Assembly (NCBI GenBank): GCA_963798775.1 | Contig: CAWCUK010000004.1 | Location: forward strand, 682,001 to 746,000 | Reading direction: 5' to 3' | DNA length: 64,000 bases | Source of the DNA: CAWCUK01 sp963798775 | GTDB taxonomy: Bacteria; Bacteroidota; Ignavibacteria; Ignavibacteriales; Ignavibacteriaceae | In this document: positions 62,838-64,000 of the stretch, in pieces | Numbering within the stretch: the first letter of the stretch is position 1 | Layout of the letters: every line of letters begins with the position of its first letter | The notes under the pieces: model-generated | Database searches by the model: none | Told to the model about the DNA's origin: nothing | The model's input: the letters and a program-made list of their open reading frames with translations, nothing else | Program-made: the position numbers and the translations under genes

Positions 62838-63794
62838 ATGAAAAAGATTTTTTTACTTTTTGCTGTATTCGCTGTATTTTCGCAGACATTCTCCCAAACA
62901 AAATCTTTGTCGTTAGATACCAAGGATCAAGTTTATCTTCCGCTTGATTCAGCAAACACCGCGATTAAATATCCTAAAAGCCTGCAGCTTTATAAATTAA
63001 ATAATTACAAAGCTGATCCTTTTGAAACCAAATTAAATTACGGTATTCTAGGGGGAATAGGGACTGTATTTTTAGGGACCGGAATCGCAATCCATATTTA
63101 TCAGAGAAACGCGTGGTGGAGCAGCGATAGAACCAGTTTCCATTTTCAAAATGATTGGAGTTACGCTCTTTCCATTGATAAAGTAGGGCATTTTTACGCG
63201 GGCACTTTACTAGCGCATGCTTTTTCTGCAGGATTAGAAGCCGGTAATTTTCAATCTGAACAAGCGGCTGTTTATGGTACCGCCGCAGCTTTAGCTTTTC
63301 AACTTTACGTTGAAATTGAAGATGGTTTCGGCAAAGACTGGGGATTTAGTCCCGGAGACGCTACTGCTGATTTTCTTGGCGCAAGTTACGGATTGGCGCA
63401 ATATTATTACCCGTTCTTAAAGAATTTCCAATTCCGTTTTAGCTATTTTCCTTCTCAGAAAATGAGAGAAGGATTACATCCGGGAAATGGCATTGATGAC
63501 TATGAAGGCCAAAAATATTGGATGAGTATGCGCTTGAAGAATTTATTACCTGAAAAAGCCGCAAAATATTGGCCTGCTTTTTTAATGCTTTCCGCGGGCG
63601 TAGGAGTAAAAAATTTAGACGGCAGCGGCGGCGGCGAGAGAGATATTTATATCGCATTGGATCTGGATGCCGAAGAAATTCCACTATACGGTAAAGGTTG
63701 GCAGTTTATTAAAAACACTTTAAATTATTTTCATTTTCCTTTGCCCGGGGTTCGAATCTCTCCCAAGGGCGCATTTTTCGTTTTCTGTTATTAG
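62838..63794 (+). CDS. DUF2279 (YfiM-like) exported protein
   Basis: A 318-residue protein with a signal peptide (to about residue 19, TFSQ) and a membrane helix (about 77-95), followed by the DUF2279 core: DKVGHFYAGTLLAHAFSAGL, then EIEDGFGKDWGFSPGDATAD and FLGASYGLAQYY. The H and D/E residues look like metal ligands. PF10043 has no known function; members are outer-membrane or periplasmic. It precedes a glycosyltransferase at 12 bp. Confidence 0.8.
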   Translation: MKKIFLLFAVFAVFSQTFSQTKSLSLDTKDQVYLPLDSANTAIKYPKSLQLYKLNNYKADPFETKLNYGILGGIGTVFLGTGIAIHIYQRNAWWSSDRTSFHFQNDWSYALSIDKVGHFYAGTLLAHAFSAGLEAGNFQSEQAAVYGTAAALAFQLYVEIEDGFGKDWGFSPGDATADFLGASYGLAQYYYPFLKNFQFRFSYFPSQKMREGLHPGNGIDDYEGQKYWMSMRLKNLLPEKAAKYWPAFLMLSAGVGVKNLDGSGGGERDIYIALDLDAEEIPLYGKGWQFIKNTLNYFHFPLPGVRISPKGAFFVFCY

Positions 63795-63806
63795 GTAGGA
63801 GCGAAA

Positions 63807-64000
63807 TTGAACTTCAGTATAATTATTCCAACTTTGAATGAAGAAAAACTGCTGCCTAAACTGCTGCGGCAATTAACCGAATCTGCGTCAAACAAAAAAT
63901 ATTCCTATGAAATAATTGTGTCTGACGGCTGCAGTAAAGACGGTACAATTAAAATAGCATTACAATACGCTGATATAGTTAAAGTTCACGCCGGCGATGA
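63807..64000 (+). CDS. Family 2 glycosyltransferase (3' partial)
   Basis: The frame runs from a TTG at 63807 (GTAGGAG ribosome site at 63795-63801) to the window end. It reads NFSIIIPTLNEEKLLPKLLR and EIIVSDGCSKDGT, the nucleotide-sugar binding start of GT-A family 2 enzymes; the DxD motif lies beyond the window. Substrate unknown. Confidence 0.85.
   Translation, partial: MNFSIIIPTLNEEKLLPKLLRQLTESASNKKYSYEIIVSDGCSKDGTIKIALQYADIVKVHAGD

Noticed and set aside
63740..63775. tRNA T-arm (GGGTTCGAATCTC)
   Set aside because: No acceptor, D or anticodon stems can be formed around it, and it lies within the DUF2279 coding sequence.

Overview
The window looks like chromosomal DNA of a low-GC, Gram-negative member of the Bacteroidota/Chlorobi/Ignavibacteriota group, with Ignavibacteria the best guess. 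The reasons are two large secreted proteins with type IX-style C-terminal sorting domains (YQNYPNPFNP...), LytS/LytTR-type and HisKA_3-type two-component systems with Y_Y_Y or TPR sensors, a DUF6266-like protein, ExbB-ExbD-ExbD, OmpP1/FadL, and frequent TTG/GTG starts. The taxon is inferred from gene content only; no rRNA or tRNA gene was seen.

Layout. (1) 1-16.5 kb is an accessory region full of mobile and decaying DNA. It starts with the end of a CPBP protease. A REP-associated tyrosine transposase (RAYT 1) follows, with a 1.5-kb array of eight composite palindromic repeats directly downstream. An IS3-family element splits a HisKA_2 histidine kinase; the kinase's last residues are found on the far side of the element. 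Next come a DUF6266-like gene, a sigma factor / small acidic protein / ImmA-IrrE peptidase module, and a second RAYT with a different hairpin family. The last part is a ruined type I restriction-modification locus: hsdM is intact, hsdS is decayed, a GxxExxY cassette is inserted between identical repeats, and hsdR carries a frameshift, a 506-bp transposase fragment and a REP-coded tail. (2) 16.5-36.3 kb holds an NhaC-type antiporter, a LytTR regulator with a propeller-type LytS kinase, two large secreted type IX-sorted proteins, a lipoprotein whose signal peptide contains a heptanucleotide tract, and a TPR-PAS-HisKA_3 kinase with its NarL-type regulator and a stand-alone receiver. (3) 36.3-64 kb is core genome with compact operons: kup; a secreted EEP phosphatase and an SDR; exbB-exbD-exbD; yqeY-cvpA-mutS2-accC-BCCP; FadL and a GDSL lipoprotein; SPOR; ssb; CNNM; MCE; ggt; acpS; an HNH nuclease; trpS-scpA-scpB-rluB-dacB-lysS; DUF2279; and the start of a family 2 glycosyltransferase.

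How the parts relate. The core operons cover envelope biogenesis, chromosome segregation and translation, and are densely packed with ATGA/TTGA-type overlaps. The accessory end shows layered insertions: repeats and transposases sit exactly at the 3' ends of host genes or inside them. Single-base indels recur in both accessory and conserved genes, including scpB, so some apparent pseudogenes may be sequencing errors; this is noted for each gene. The most interesting candidates are the two RAYT/hairpin families, the GxxExxY cassette with repeat boundaries, the sigma-ImmA module, and the (CTTTTTT)3 tract that could switch a lipoprotein on and off.
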